The notes: generated by a model not told the origin, from the sequence alone. DNA of 64,000 bases from an uncultured Bacilli bacterium (GCA_947629395.1 CANRDQ010000002.1:12004-76003); one strand, 5' to 3'; counted from the first letter of the stretch, positions 33,610 to 42,239 are shown. Translations and numbers: made by a program.

Positions 33610-34030
33610 ATTTCATTACTCCTTGCTCAAAAAATAAATCTTCTATTTCTTTAATATTGTAATCTAAAATATTAATGCCAAAATAATCGTTAATTGCCTC
33701 TGTATAAGTCGCTAAATCATAACGTATTTTATAGTTTTTTACTGTATCAAAATCTATCTCGTATTTACTGATACCGTCAATTTTTATCAATTTATTATCA
33801 TAGTCAATATTTACACAATAGTCATTATCTTCGTTAAATTCATCTAAATCTATCATTTCAAACATTTCCCTAATTTTATAATATTGATAACATTCGCCGT
33901 TATGAGAATAACACGAACCTGTATAACCGTTTAAGATATCTGTTACACTTGCAGGGCTATCTGTATCGTCTGCATATTGATCGTATATATGCGTATGATA
34001 CCATTCTTTTAACTCTTTTTCATTAATCAT
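33602..34030 (-). CDS. Acidic Tyr/Asp-rich hypothetical protein of minus cassette
   Basis: About 142 residues from ATG 34030 behind GGGTGG; a GTG three codons earlier is possible. Very acidic with many Asp/Tyr, as seen in DNA-mimic or anti-defence proteins, though that is only a compositional hint. Confidence 0.5.
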   Translation of the reverse strand: MINEKELKEWYHTHIYDQYADDTDSPASVTDILNGYTGSCYSHNGECYQYYKIREMFEMIDLDEFNEDNDYCVNIDYDNKLIKIDGISKYEIDFDTVKNYKIRYDLATYTEAINDYFGINILDYNIKEIEDLFFEQGVMKYV

Positions 34031-34032
34031 TT

Positions 34033-34470
34033 TTACCACCCCAATTTTTCCATTTCTTTCAAGTATTTTTGTATTGCTTTTTTAGCAATTTTTCTTATTC
34101 TCTCGTCTTCTGTATATTCTTTCTGTGTAATTCCCAAAGCTGTTAAAGTTGCTTCAATTTCATAAGTAATAACATACTCATGATTTAATAGCTCATATTC
34201 AAAAGCTTTTTGCAAAAATTCATCATTTTTATATGCTTCATGCATTTCTTCATCTAATCTTTTAAAAGTATCAAGAATTTTATCTATATCTTTTTTGAAA
34301 GCTATTCCGCCACAAATAGCACAGCATTTTTCTTTTAACTCATCATCATTTTTTATATTTAGTTTTTGTTTTAATTCTTCTAGTTGCTTGTCACCAAAAG
34401 CCCAGTAAATAGGCAAGTCGTTTATTTCCTTTTGTTGTTTTTCTTTTAAAATTATATAACTATCTTTCAT
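34033..34470 (-). CDS. Hypothetical helical protein of minus cassette
   Basis: 145 residues from ATG 34470 with a strong GGAGG; an upstream in-frame ATG lacks a site. Contains CCAICGG, a possible metal or redox pair. Unknown function. Confidence 0.55.
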   Translation of the reverse strand: MKDSYIILKEKQQKEINDLPIYWAFGDKQLEELKQKLNIKNDDELKEKCCAICGGIAFKKDIDKILDTFKRLDEEMHEAYKNDEFLQKAFEYELLNHEYVITYEIEATLTALGITQKEYTEDERIRKIAKKAIQKYLKEMEKLGW

Positions 34471-34489
34471 TTTTTCTTTTCCTCCATTA

Positions 34490-34518
34490 TTGACAATTAA
34501 AATCATTTTTTATATAAT
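34490..34518 (+). promoter_or_regulatory. Consensus promoter TTGACA-N17-TATAAT facing the small TM gene
   Basis: Perfect -35 (34490-34495), 17-nt spacer and perfect -10 (34513-34518) on the plus strand. It fires antisense into the minus-strand gene 34555-34722. Confidence 0.85.
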
Positions 34519-34523
34519 GAAGT

Positions 34524-34633
34524 AGCAAAAAGGCTTATTCCTTATTGCAGAACTTTATCTATTAAAGTTCTTTAGTTTGTAATAGTCGCAAGTGTAAAAG
34601 TTGGAATTATCGCACTTGTCGGCTATTTTTTTT
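34524..34633 (+). ncRNA. Antisense RNA, candidate type I antitoxin
   Basis: Starts about 6 nt after a consensus -10. Three hairpins: GCAAAAAGG/CCTTATTGC (34525-34549), GAACTTTA/TAAAGTTC (34550-34570), and a 13-bp terminator stem (34582-34594 with 34613-34626, one bulge) ending in eight Ts. About 110 nt, noncoding, complementary to the 3' half of the small TM protein gene. Confidence 0.65.
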
Positions 34634-34722
34634 ATTGTGTTAATTCTTGCAGTTGTTAACTTTATAAAAATTATACCAATTATTAATATTAAACTTATTA
34701 CAACGATTTTCCTTAAGTTCAT
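34555..34722 (-). CDS. 55-residue single-TM peptide, candidate type I toxin
   Basis: ATG 34722 behind AAAGGAGGT. Basic start (MNLRK), one TM helix (about 6-20), then a polar tail with two Cys. Own consensus promoter 110 nt upstream and a convergent antisense RNA over its 3' half, as in TxpA/RatA-type modules. Toxicity is inferred from layout only. Confidence 0.65.
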   Translation of the reverse strand: MNLRKIVVISLILIIGIIFIKLTTARINTIKKIADKCDNSNFYTCDYYKLKNFNR

Positions 34723-34832
34723 AACTTTACCTCCTTTCGATCGAACCCCGAAAACCTTTTTTTACAAACTTAAGGAATAAAAACCTTTTTTACTACTACC
34801 GTAATAATTTCCTTATCAATTATTACTCTTAA

Positions 34833-34861
34833 ATTATACCAAAAAAGCAGTATTTTGTCAA
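34833..34861 (-). promoter_or_regulatory. Consensus promoter TTGACA-N17-TATAAT for the minus cassette
   Basis: On the minus strand the -35 is the complement of 34856-34861 and the -10 that of 34833-34838, spacer 17. It gives a leader of about 100 nt with hairpin AATAATT/AATTATT before the small TM gene. Confidence 0.85.
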
Positions 34862-35386
34862 TACTTTCGGACTAATTTATATATTTTATTATAATAAAAA
34901 TAACGATATATTATATTATTATATTTCAGACTATATTACTAACTGTATTTATTACTATAATAATGCATATATCTATAGCTATATAGCCTATAACTACATA
35001 TAAATAAATATAAAATAATAATTAAAAATAAATATTAAAAAATAAAAATAAAATTAAAATTAAAATTAAAATATCTTACAAGTTCTTGCATGGATTTAAT
35101 TAACAAAAAAATAAAAAATCTTTTTGTTTTTTTTATTCTAAATATAAATATATATAACAATTGTTTACTTCTTTATTTTATAAGGCTTTGCATAGTCTAA
35201 AAACGGTCGTTTTCGGTCTAATACCCACCCCATCCCTATTTTTTGTTATGCTATAGGGGTCTTTTTAGTCCTCTGAATATTTCTAATAAACAAAAAAGCT
35301 ATCAAATAGCCGTCAAATAAGCAAAGTATACAAAAACTGGCGAAAAAGTAGCAAAAAAACAGTAAAAACTGGCGACAATCAAATAA
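34862..35386. other. Gene-free AT-rich stretch
   Basis: No ORF is supported. 34880-35170 is nearly all A/T. Further on, AAAAACTGGCGA occurs twice (35332 and 35364, 32 nt apart) and GCTATCAAATAGC can form a hairpin. Possibly a binding region or a scar of insertion. Confidence 0.4.
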
Positions 35387-35595
35387 ACTTCAGTGATTTT
35401 TCAGTAAAATATATGATATTTAAGAAGTGTAGTAAATAGAAAGTTACAGACCAATGTTATTTATAAAATCTTTTAAATACGAAGTGTAGGGTAAGTACCC
35501 AAAATGATATCTAAAATAGATGGAACAAGGTCACTTGAACAGTATTAAGAGATAGATATAATAAAACCTACCCAAAAAGTGGGTTTTTCGTTGAT
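35387..35595 (+). promoter_or_regulatory. Second 23-nt repeat with downstream short transcribed region
   Basis: 35387-35409 is identical to 25349-25371 and is followed by a TATGAT at 35412. About 150 nt later the hairpin ACCCA-AAAAG-TGGGT plus Ts (about 35571-35592) resembles a terminator. Between lie GGGT-AAGT-ACCC and other small hairpins but no ORF, so a short leader or small RNA is possible. Confidence 0.45.
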
Positions 35596-35696
35596 ATATA
35601 TAACAATAAATAAGAAAAAATAGAGTAAAGTTTTTATACGATTTGAACAAAAAAGCATAAAAAAATTATACCGTAAAATGTTTGAGGTGTGTAAAT

Positions 35697-36011
35697 ATGG
35701 ATTTATGGATAAGAAGTCAAGATAGAGAAAGATTATTAAAAGTAGATAATATATATATAACTGAAAATAATGACAAAACAGATGATGAATATGGAACGGT
35801 TATGATATACGAATATACAGACAGCGAAAGCCAATGCTTATTAGGAATTTATAAAACCAAAGAAAGGGCATTGGAAGTATTAGAGGAAATACAGGGAGAA
35901 ATAGAAATTCCTAGCTATAATAAGAGCGGGAATTATCAAGACCTTGATTTATTTGTAAAATCAAAAATATTAAATCAAATGACTATAGTTTATGAAATGC
36001 CAAAAGCATAA
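35697..36011 (+). CDS. Small phage accessory protein (WIRSQD-type)
   Basis: 104 residues; ATG 35697 behind GAGGTG. MDLWIRSQDRERLLKVDNIYI is a start common among small Firmicutes phage and conjugative-element proteins of unknown role. Confidence 0.5.
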   Translation: MDLWIRSQDRERLLKVDNIYITENNDKTDDEYGTVMIYEYTDSESQCLLGIYKTKERALEVLEEIQGEIEIPSYNKSGNYQDLDLFVKSKILNQMTIVYEMPKA

Positions 36012-36030
36012 TATTAAAGGATGTGTATAA

Positions 36031-36225
36031 ATGTCAAAAAAAATACTTGGATTTAAGGATTCAAAAAAATATTATAAAATAATGTGTAAAAACTGCAGAT
36101 GTATATTTCTTTTTCAAGAGGAAAATATTTTTAAGTATGATAGCTTTAGAGACGTTTCATGTCCTCATTGCGGTTATTACATAAACGTGCCATTATTTTT
36201 AATACCGAGAGCTTATAAAAAATAA
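36031..36225 (+). CDS. Small zinc-ribbon protein
   Basis: 64 residues behind AAAGGATG. CKNC and CPHC pairs about 28 residues apart make a zinc ribbon. Hydrophobic tail. Function unknown. Confidence 0.6.
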   Translation: MSKKILGFKDSKKYYKIMCKNCRCIFLFQEENIFKYDSFRDVSCPHCGYYINVPLFLIPRAYKK

Positions 36226-36287
36226 ATATCATGGCACTAATATTGAAGGTATTATTAGTATATTAGAAAAATATAAGGAGATAGTAA

Positions 36288-37640
36288 GTGAACTTATATA
36301 ACAAAGGTGATAATTACAAATTATTTAAAGGCAGTATGCTAGATATGTTACAACAAATAAAAGAAAATGGTATAGATAGTATAGTAACAGACCCCCCTTA
36401 TGAATTAAATTTTATGAATAAAGGTTGGGACAATTCTGGAATTGCTTTTCAAAAAGAAACTTGGGAAAAATGTTTTGAAATACTAAAACCGGGGGGGTAT
36501 CTACTAGCTTTTGGTGGAACAAGAACTTATCACAGAATTGCGTGTGCAATTGAAGATGCAGGATTTGAAATAAGAGACTGTATTATGTGGTTGTATGGTA
36601 GTGGGTTTCCTAAGTCAATGAATATTGGAAAAAACTATGATAAAAAAATGGGTAATGAAAGAAAAAAAGTAAGCGAAACAAAAATTGGTAAAACTTCTTT
36701 AGGAGATAGTTCTGGTTGGGACACTTCCAAAAATATGAAAAAAATAAAACAATTAGGACACGTTGATATAACAAAAGGTAATTCTGAATGGGAAGGTTGG
36801 GGAACTTGTTTAAAACCTGCTTATGAGCCAATTATAGTTGCACGAAAACCATTTAAAGGTAGTTTGGTAGATAATATTATCGAAAACGGTGTAGGTGGCT
36901 TAAATATTGATGAGTGTAGAGTCGGTACGGAGGAAAGAAAAAATCCACAAGCAGGATATATTAGAAGAGGAAGAACAGATGAAGAAGTGTTTTTTGGAAC
37001 TGATAAAAATAAACCAAAGGAAAATATAATTGTCAATGGTCGTTTTCCAGCAAATGTTATTTTAACTTATGATGAAACAGATTTTGATGAAGTATGTGGT
37101 AGTATGCCCAATACAAAAGGTGGAAATAGGGAAAACACTATTGCTACAAGAAAAAGTGATAAAACAAGTTTTGGTTATGAAATAAATACAAGAAACGAAT
37201 TTAATGATAGTGCTTCTAGATATTTCTATTGTGCAAAAGCAAGTAAAAAAGATAGAGATGAAGGACTTGATGAATTTGAAGAAAAACAAACTACTGATGG
37301 AAATATTCGTAGTAATAGTGAAACTGCGAGAAAATATGGTGCTAATTCAGCATTAAGAAAAAATATACATCCAACTGTAAAACCAACAGAACTTATGCAA
37401 TATTTAGTAAGACTTGTTTCACCCAAAGGAGCAACTATTTTAGACCCATTTATGGGTAGTGGAAGTACAGGTAAAGCAGTAATGTACGAAAATAAAGAAC
37501 GTAATGCTAATTATAAGTTCATTGGTATCGAATTAACAGATGAATATTTGCCAATAGCAGAAGCGAGAATCAAATATGTGAATAGTTTACAAAAATGTGA
37601 AGATAAGCAAATGGATATATTTGCTTTTGAGAAGGAGTAA
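36288..37640 (+). CDS. DNA N6-adenine or N4-cytosine methyltransferase
   Basis: 450 residues from GTG behind AAGGAG. Motif IV TDPPYEL precedes motif I DPFMGSGSTG, the beta-class order, with HPTVKPTELMQ in between. Residues 110-340 form a large variable target-recognition region. No restriction partner is near, so it is an orphan enzyme, probably protecting phage DNA. Confidence 0.9.
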   Translation: MNLYNKGDNYKLFKGSMLDMLQQIKENGIDSIVTDPPYELNFMNKGWDNSGIAFQKETWEKCFEILKPGGYLLAFGGTRTYHRIACAIEDAGFEIRDCIMWLYGSGFPKSMNIGKNYDKKMGNERKKVSETKIGKTSLGDSSGWDTSKNMKKIKQLGHVDITKGNSEWEGWGTCLKPAYEPIIVARKPFKGSLVDNIIENGVGGLNIDECRVGTEERKNPQAGYIRRGRTDEEVFFGTDKNKPKENIIVNGRFPANVILTYDETDFDEVCGSMPNTKGGNRENTIATRKSDKTSFGYEINTRNEFNDSASRYFYCAKASKKDRDEGLDEFEEKQTTDGNIRSNSETARKYGANSALRKNIHPTVKPTELMQYLVRLVSPKGATILDPFMGSGSTGKAVMYENKERNANYKFIGIELTDEYLPIAEARIKYVNSLQKCEDKQMDIFAFEKE

Positions 37641-37642
37641 AA

Positions 37643-38044
37643 ATGGAGTTCAAAGCAAAAGGTTATGTAGGAAATTTATTTAATGATTGTGAAACAGGAA
37701 ATACACATATTAATTTTATATTCAATCATAGTTTAAATGAAGATGAAATTAAAAAATTAGCCAATTTATATAGTCTTTATGGTCCAAGTGGTATCAAAAT
37801 TACTTTGGAATCAGAAGATCCAATACTTACTGCTGAGGAAAAAAGATATTTAAATAATGTTATTAGCCCTTTTAGAAATCGAATCGACAGTATTACAAAA
37901 AACACTAATGTTATGAGTCGTGAGTTTATTTCAATAGAAATGGACGGTGGTGATACTGCAACCTTACCATATTTTAAAGAAAACACAATGTACAAAAATA
38001 TGGAACCTAATAAAGAATATTCATTAGAGGAGTTAGGATTATGA
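37643..38044 (+). CDS. Hypothetical phage protein
   Basis: 133 residues behind AAGGAG, 2 nt after the methyltransferase stop. Its middle has the pattern INFIFNHSLNEDEIKKLANLY, typical of small phage proteins of unknown role. Confidence 0.5.
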   Translation: MEFKAKGYVGNLFNDCETGNTHINFIFNHSLNEDEIKKLANLYSLYGPSGIKITLESEDPILTAEEKRYLNNVISPFRNRIDSITKNTNVMSREFISIEMDGGDTATLPYFKENTMYKNMEPNKEYSLEELGL

Positions 38045-38415
38045 AATCTTTAGAAGTTGGTATGTATGTTAGATTTAAGGATTTAACTAATTATATGAAA
38101 AATGATGATGTAATGATAGATAAAATTACTTTTATTGGCGAAGTTATGAGTAGTTTTGAAGAAACATTGCAGATAGAACTTGAAAAATACCAAGAACCAA
38201 TATTAAAAAAGGATATTATAAAAGCAAGTCATAATATTATAGATTTAATTGAAGTTGGAGATTATGTTAATGGCGAATTAGTACAAGATATAACAGGTGA
38301 ATATATTAGAATTGATAATGTATCACATAATAAATATTGGTTATCAAATAATATTAAAACAATTTTAACTAAAGAACAATTTGAAAATAATTGTTATAAG
38401 ATAGGAGGGAAATAA
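38041..38415 (+). CDS. Hypothetical phage protein with SH3-like start
   Basis: 124 residues, 4-nt overlap upstream. EVGMYVRFKDL and EVGDYVNGELV give two similar beta-barrel-like starts (about 5 and 80). Unknown function. Confidence 0.5.
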   Translation: MKSLEVGMYVRFKDLTNYMKNDDVMIDKITFIGEVMSSFEETLQIELEKYQEPILKKDIIKASHNIIDLIEVGDYVNGELVQDITGEYIRIDNVSHNKYWLSNNIKTILTKEQFENNCYKIGGK

Positions 38416-38516
38416 TGACAGTTAATTTTGATGAACTTATAAAACTAATTGAAATATTAAATAAATACGGAAAAGTAGAAATTATGTTAAATAATAAGAA
38501 AGGTAGTGAAAAATAA
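38415..38516 (+). CDS. 33-residue phage peptide
   Basis: ATG overlaps the previous stop (TAATG) and lies behind GGAGGG; its stop abuts the next ATG. Helical, charged; function unknown. Confidence 0.45.
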   Translation: MTVNFDELIKLIEILNKYGKVEIMLNNKKGSEK

Positions 38517-39011
38517 ATGAAATTCAAAGTAGGAGATAAAGTAAGATTTAGTGAAAAAATGACTGAAGCATATCATTGTACAACTGTACCATTTGATGAT
38601 ATAGAAAGAAAAATAATAACTACTAAAGAAGAGTATGGTAAAAATTGGTACGAATTAAATGGTTTTCCTAATAATTGGTTTCGTGGTTGGGAATTACAGT
38701 TAGTAGATTTCACAATAGACGATTTACAATTTGCTGATATTGTTACTGTAAGAAATGGTGAAAGATACGTTGTTGCTGATGGTTGTTTATATGGTGAAGA
38801 CAGTGATAATTATTCTGATTGCGATACTATAGCAGAATGGTACAATTATGACTTAACTTACTTTGAAAATAACAAAGATTATGACATTATCAAAGTAGAA
38901 CGTGATGGACATGTTATTTATGAACGTAAAGAAACAGAAGTCAAAAAAATGACCGTTTCTGAAATAAGCAAAGTTTTAGGTTATGAGGTGGAGATAGTTA
39001 AGGGAGAATAA
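38517..39011 (+). CDS. KVGD-type beta-domain protein, paralogue of 22906-23385
   Basis: 164 residues. Same N-terminal FKVGDKVRF barrel start and the same C-terminal MTVSEISKVLGYEVEIVKGE as the early-region protein, with a different middle. Unknown function. Confidence 0.6.
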   Translation: MKFKVGDKVRFSEKMTEAYHCTTVPFDDIERKIITTKEEYGKNWYELNGFPNNWFRGWELQLVDFTIDDLQFADIVTVRNGERYVVADGCLYGEDSDNYSDCDTIAEWYNYDLTYFENNKDYDIIKVERDGHVIYERKETEVKKMTVSEISKVLGYEVEIVKGE

Positions 39012-39015
39012 ATTA

Positions 39016-39252
39016 ATGAACGTATATAATGTAATAAAAAATGTACTGGATAAATTATTAAAGAAAAGAAATAAAAAACTTGCTGAAATCAGGCAATTAA
39101 AAAAAGATATAAATAATATAACACTTCCAAAATACAAACGAAATCAGGCTCTTACTAAACATTATGAATTAAAAAAAATATATGAGCCAACAGTATTTTG
39201 GGACAGTAAAATTTTAGGAACTTATATAAAAAAAGAGAAAAGGAGTAATTGA
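39016..39252 (+). CDS. Small basic helical phage protein
   Basis: 78 residues, 4 nt after the previous stop behind AAGGGAG. Lys/Leu-rich helix (about 10-45). Unknown. Confidence 0.45.
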   Translation: MNVYNVIKNVLDKLLKKRNKKLAEIRQLKKDINNITLPKYKRNQALTKHYELKKIYEPTVFWDSKILGTYIKKEKRSN

Positions 39253-39254
39253 TA

Positions 39255-39323
39255 ATGGAGTTTGTAACTTTATGTTTTTATTTGACAATAGTTATGATTC
39301 TATTATTATCAACAAGTAAATAA
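39255..39323 (+). CDS. 22-residue hydrophobic peptide
   Basis: ATG behind AAAGGAG. Almost wholly one TM helix. Very short, so tentative. Confidence 0.35.
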   Translation: MEFVTLCFYLTIVMILLLSTSK

Positions 39324-39382
39324 AACTGAATATAGTATGTTTTGAAGACTATAGTAATAGTGAAAGAAACAAAGGAATTTTA

Positions 39383-40006
39383 ATGTTAAAAAAAGAAATT
39401 TATCCTAAAACTAAAAGACTTAGCTGCTTAGGAGATAAAATTTATGTAACCGAAAAATTAGATGGAAGTAACTTATGTATATTTAAGAAAAAAGGAAAAC
39501 TTTATATAGCTCAGAGAAAGACTATTTTATCAATAGACGAGTTTGAAACCAATAGAGATATCTTTTATAAAGGACTATATTCGTGGATTAACGAATACAA
39601 AGCAGAACTACAAGAAAAATTACATGATAATGCTGTTTTATGTGGTGAATGGCTTGGTATGGGCAAGTTAAAGTACCCTGTAGATGAATTTGATAAAAGA
39701 TTTTATATGTTTGCAAAAGGAAATATTGATGATGATTTTAATTTATATAATATTCATTATGATCATAACTTATTTATTTATCCTTTTTTAGACCAAACAA
39801 TACCGTTTTATATCGGGATTGTACCAGAAGTAACGCAGTTAATAGCACTACCGAATAAAGAACATTTAGATAGTATATATAGTAAATATTGTGATAAAGT
39901 AAAACGTGATGTGGAAGGCTTTATTGTTAATTATAAAGATAATATTACTAAATATGTTAGAATGAAAAATGGAAAGTTACAAGAACATTTTGATAGAGGA
40001 GAATAA
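39383..40006 (+). CDS. Rnl2-like RNA ligase (ATP-dependent nucleotidyltransferase domain)
   Basis: 207 residues. Motif I EKLDGSN with adenylated Lys25; motif III region FYMFAKG; motif IV VEGFIVNY; motif V KYVRMKNG. It is the adenylyltransferase core only, without the C-terminal domain of T4 Rnl2. It seals RNA 3'-OH/5'-phosphate nicks. Next but one to rtcB. Confidence 0.85.
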   Translation: MLKKEIYPKTKRLSCLGDKIYVTEKLDGSNLCIFKKKGKLYIAQRKTILSIDEFETNRDIFYKGLYSWINEYKAELQEKLHDNAVLCGEWLGMGKLKYPVDEFDKRFYMFAKGNIDDDFNLYNIHYDHNLFIYPFLDQTIPFYIGIVPEVTQLIALPNKEHLDSIYSKYCDKVKRDVEGFIVNYKDNITKYVRMKNGKLQEHFDRGE

Positions 40007-40254
40007 TGAAAGAATTTATTTATGATTTGGCATTTGGGATTTTTTTTATAATTGTTTTATTTTTAGTTTTTTTGGGATTTTTGTATGGCTGTTTTTATTT
40101 TGTTTTTTTGTTAAATTCAGGAACCTATGAATACGTTGACTTAGATAATAAAAAAGGCACTGCTGTGTACTGTGAGCCTAATGATTCATTACAATTATGT
40201 CAAAAAAAAGATGGAACAATTGTGAGTGTAAAAAAGTATAAAAGGTTAAAATAA
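40006..40254 (+). CDS. Small membrane protein between the two RNA ligases
   Basis: 82 residues, overlapping both neighbours by 1 nt. A long very hydrophobic N-terminal segment (about 4-38), then a soluble tail with two Cys. Unknown. Confidence 0.5.
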   Translation: MKEFIYDLAFGIFFIIVLFLVFLGFLYGCFYFVFLLNSGTYEYVDLDNKKGTAVYCEPNDSLQLCQKKDGTIVSVKKYKRLK

Positions 40255-41531
40255 TGAAAAACTTAAAAATTTTTACTAATAATATCGAAAAAACAGCATT
40301 AGAACAAATAAATTTGTTACTAGAACAAGAACCGTTTAAGGAAAGTAAAGTCAGAATAATGCCTGATGTTCATGCTGGTGCAGGTTGTGTAATAGGATTT
40401 ACTGGTAATTTAGGCAATAAAGTTATTCCGAATGTAGTTGGTGTTGATATTGGTTGTGGAATGCTAGTTGTTGAATTAGGTAATATTGATATTGATTTAG
40501 ATAAACTTGATAAAGTTATACATGAATTTGTTCCTAGCGGTAGAAATGTTCATGAAAAACAAAAATATAAGTTTTTGGAAATGGAACAATTATATTGTTT
40601 AGACCAGCTAAAAAATAAAGATAATTGGTTAGAAAAATCAGTAGGAACTTTAGGTGGTGGAAATCACTTCATAGAGGTTGATATTGACGAAGACAATAAT
40701 AAATATTTAGTAATTCATACAGGCTCAAGAAATTTAGGAAAACAAGTTGCTGAAATTTATCAAGAAAAAGCAATAGAATATTGTTCATATAAAAAAGAAA
40801 TGCAAGAAGAAAAAAATAAAATTATTAAAGAATATAGAAAACAAGGAAAACAAAAAGAAATCGAAAATGCATTAATTGAAATAGATAAAAAATATTATGG
40901 CAAAACTAAACTTCCTAAGGATTTATGTTATCTAGAAGGAAAAGATAGAGAAGATTATTTACATGATATGAATCTATGCCAAGAATTTGCTAAAGATAAT
41001 CGTTTATGTATTGCTAAACAAATATTATGCAATTACTTTGAGGTTCCATACTATAAAGATTGTTTTAGTGTTAGATTAAGAGAAAAACCTAATGAACCAT
41101 CATTTTTTACACAAGATTATGTTGAACATGATTTTTGGTATTTTCAATGTGTTCACAATTATATAAACTTTGAAGATAATATTGTTCGTAAGGGTTCTAT
41201 TTCAGCAAGACTAGGAGAGGAAGTTATAATTCCTATTAATATGCGTGATGGCTGTATTATTGGAATAGGCAAAGGCAATGATGACTGGAATCAGTCTGCA
41301 CCACATGGAGCTGGAAGAATTATGTCAAGAATGAAAGCAAAAGAACTTATCAATATAGAAGACTACAAGAAATCTATGGAAGGTATTTATTCAACTTCTG
41401 TAAATGAGAATACTATTGATGAAGCTCCTATGGCATATAAATCTGCACAGGAAATTATAAACAATATCAAAGATACTGTTCGTGTAGTTAAAATAATAAA
41501 ACCAATATATAATTTTAAAGCAGAAAATTAA
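40254..41531 (+). CDS. rtcB: RtcB-type tRNA/RNA ligase
   Basis: 425 residues. Metal/GMP-site motifs: MPDVHAGAGCVIG, GVDIGCGM (Cys68), GGGNHFIE (His138), HTGSRNLG, and APHGAGR with the His351 that carries GMP. Joins 2',3'-cyclic phosphate or 3'-phosphate RNA ends to 5'-OH ends, such as those left by anticodon nucleases. Coupled to its neighbours by 1-nt overlaps. Confidence 0.95.
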   Translation: MKNLKIFTNNIEKTALEQINLLLEQEPFKESKVRIMPDVHAGAGCVIGFTGNLGNKVIPNVVGVDIGCGMLVVELGNIDIDLDKLDKVIHEFVPSGRNVHEKQKYKFLEMEQLYCLDQLKNKDNWLEKSVGTLGGGNHFIEVDIDEDNNKYLVIHTGSRNLGKQVAEIYQEKAIEYCSYKKEMQEEKNKIIKEYRKQGKQKEIENALIEIDKKYYGKTKLPKDLCYLEGKDREDYLHDMNLCQEFAKDNRLCIAKQILCNYFEVPYYKDCFSVRLREKPNEPSFFTQDYVEHDFWYFQCVHNYINFEDNIVRKGSISARLGEEVIIPINMRDGCIIGIGKGNDDWNQSAPHGAGRIMSRMKAKELINIEDYKKSMEGIYSTSVNENTIDEAPMAYKSAQEIINNIKDTVRVVKIIKPIYNFKAEN

Positions 41532-42049
41532 TGCAAGACGAAGCAAAATGTATAGTTATCGCTTACAATGATGGTACAGTTATTGATACTGTCAAATCTA
41601 ATCAGACTTATGCAATTTTAGAAAAAGGAGATAAGGTAACAAGAAGAAATTCTATTAAACATTTATCAGAAACAGTTAAGATAAAAAATGCTTTTATTAA
41701 GGTAAATGATGTTGCTTTATCTCTTTTTGATAAGGATATGTTGCCTGTGTGCAAGTTATTTCAATACGTATCATATCAAGATGGTGTAATAGAGTGGAAT
41801 AACGGTCGTGCTATAAGAACTTCTACTGATATAGCAACAATATGTGGTGTCAGTTCTGTTACAGCAAAAAAAATGATAAAAAAATTGATAGAAGAGGATA
41901 TTATTCATAAACATAAAAAAACAAAAGATAACCGTTCTTTCTATTACACAATGAATCCCTTTATTTGCTTAAGGGGAAGTAGGGCTTTGTTAGATTTATT
42001 CGAGGAATTTAAAGATAGTAAATGGAGATGGATTAATAGTAATGAATAA
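41531..42049 (+). CDS. RepL-like winged-helix protein
   Basis: 172 residues. The core IRTSTDIATICGVSSVTAKKMIKKLIEEDIIHKHK is a winged helix, preceded and followed by patterns of the Firmicutes plasmid RepL family (YYTMNPFICLRGS). Might act as a replication or regulatory protein; starts 1 nt within rtcB. Confidence 0.65.
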   Translation: MQDEAKCIVIAYNDGTVIDTVKSNQTYAILEKGDKVTRRNSIKHLSETVKIKNAFIKVNDVALSLFDKDMLPVCKLFQYVSYQDGVIEWNNGRAIRTSTDIATICGVSSVTAKKMIKKLIEEDIIHKHKKTKDNRSFYYTMNPFICLRGSRALLDLFEEFKDSKWRWINSNE

Positions 42050-42239
42050 AGGAAAAATAATTACTAACAAAATACAATGTAAACACTGTGGAGATATTAT
42101 AGAAAGCAAAACAGTGCATGATTATAAAAGATGTAAATGTGGAAAAGTATCAGTAGATGGTGGTAAAGAATATTTAAAAAGAGATTTTCCAAGTTTTCCT
42201 ATGGAAGATCATTTTATTGAGTTGAGTGAAACTGAATGA
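42042..42239 (+). CDS. Small zinc-ribbon phage protein
   Basis: 65 residues. CKHC and CKC-type pairs (KIQCKHCGDII...RCKCGKVSVDGG) followed by an acidic tail; a pattern frequent in phage accessory genes. Confidence 0.6.
   Translation: MNKGKIITNKIQCKHCGDIIESKTVHDYKRCKCGKVSVDGGKEYLKRDFPSFPMEDHFIELSETE

Noticed and set aside
34862..35386. AT-rich stretch considered as a centromere or partition site
   Set aside because: No parA/parB-like gene and only two short repeats; the evidence is too thin.
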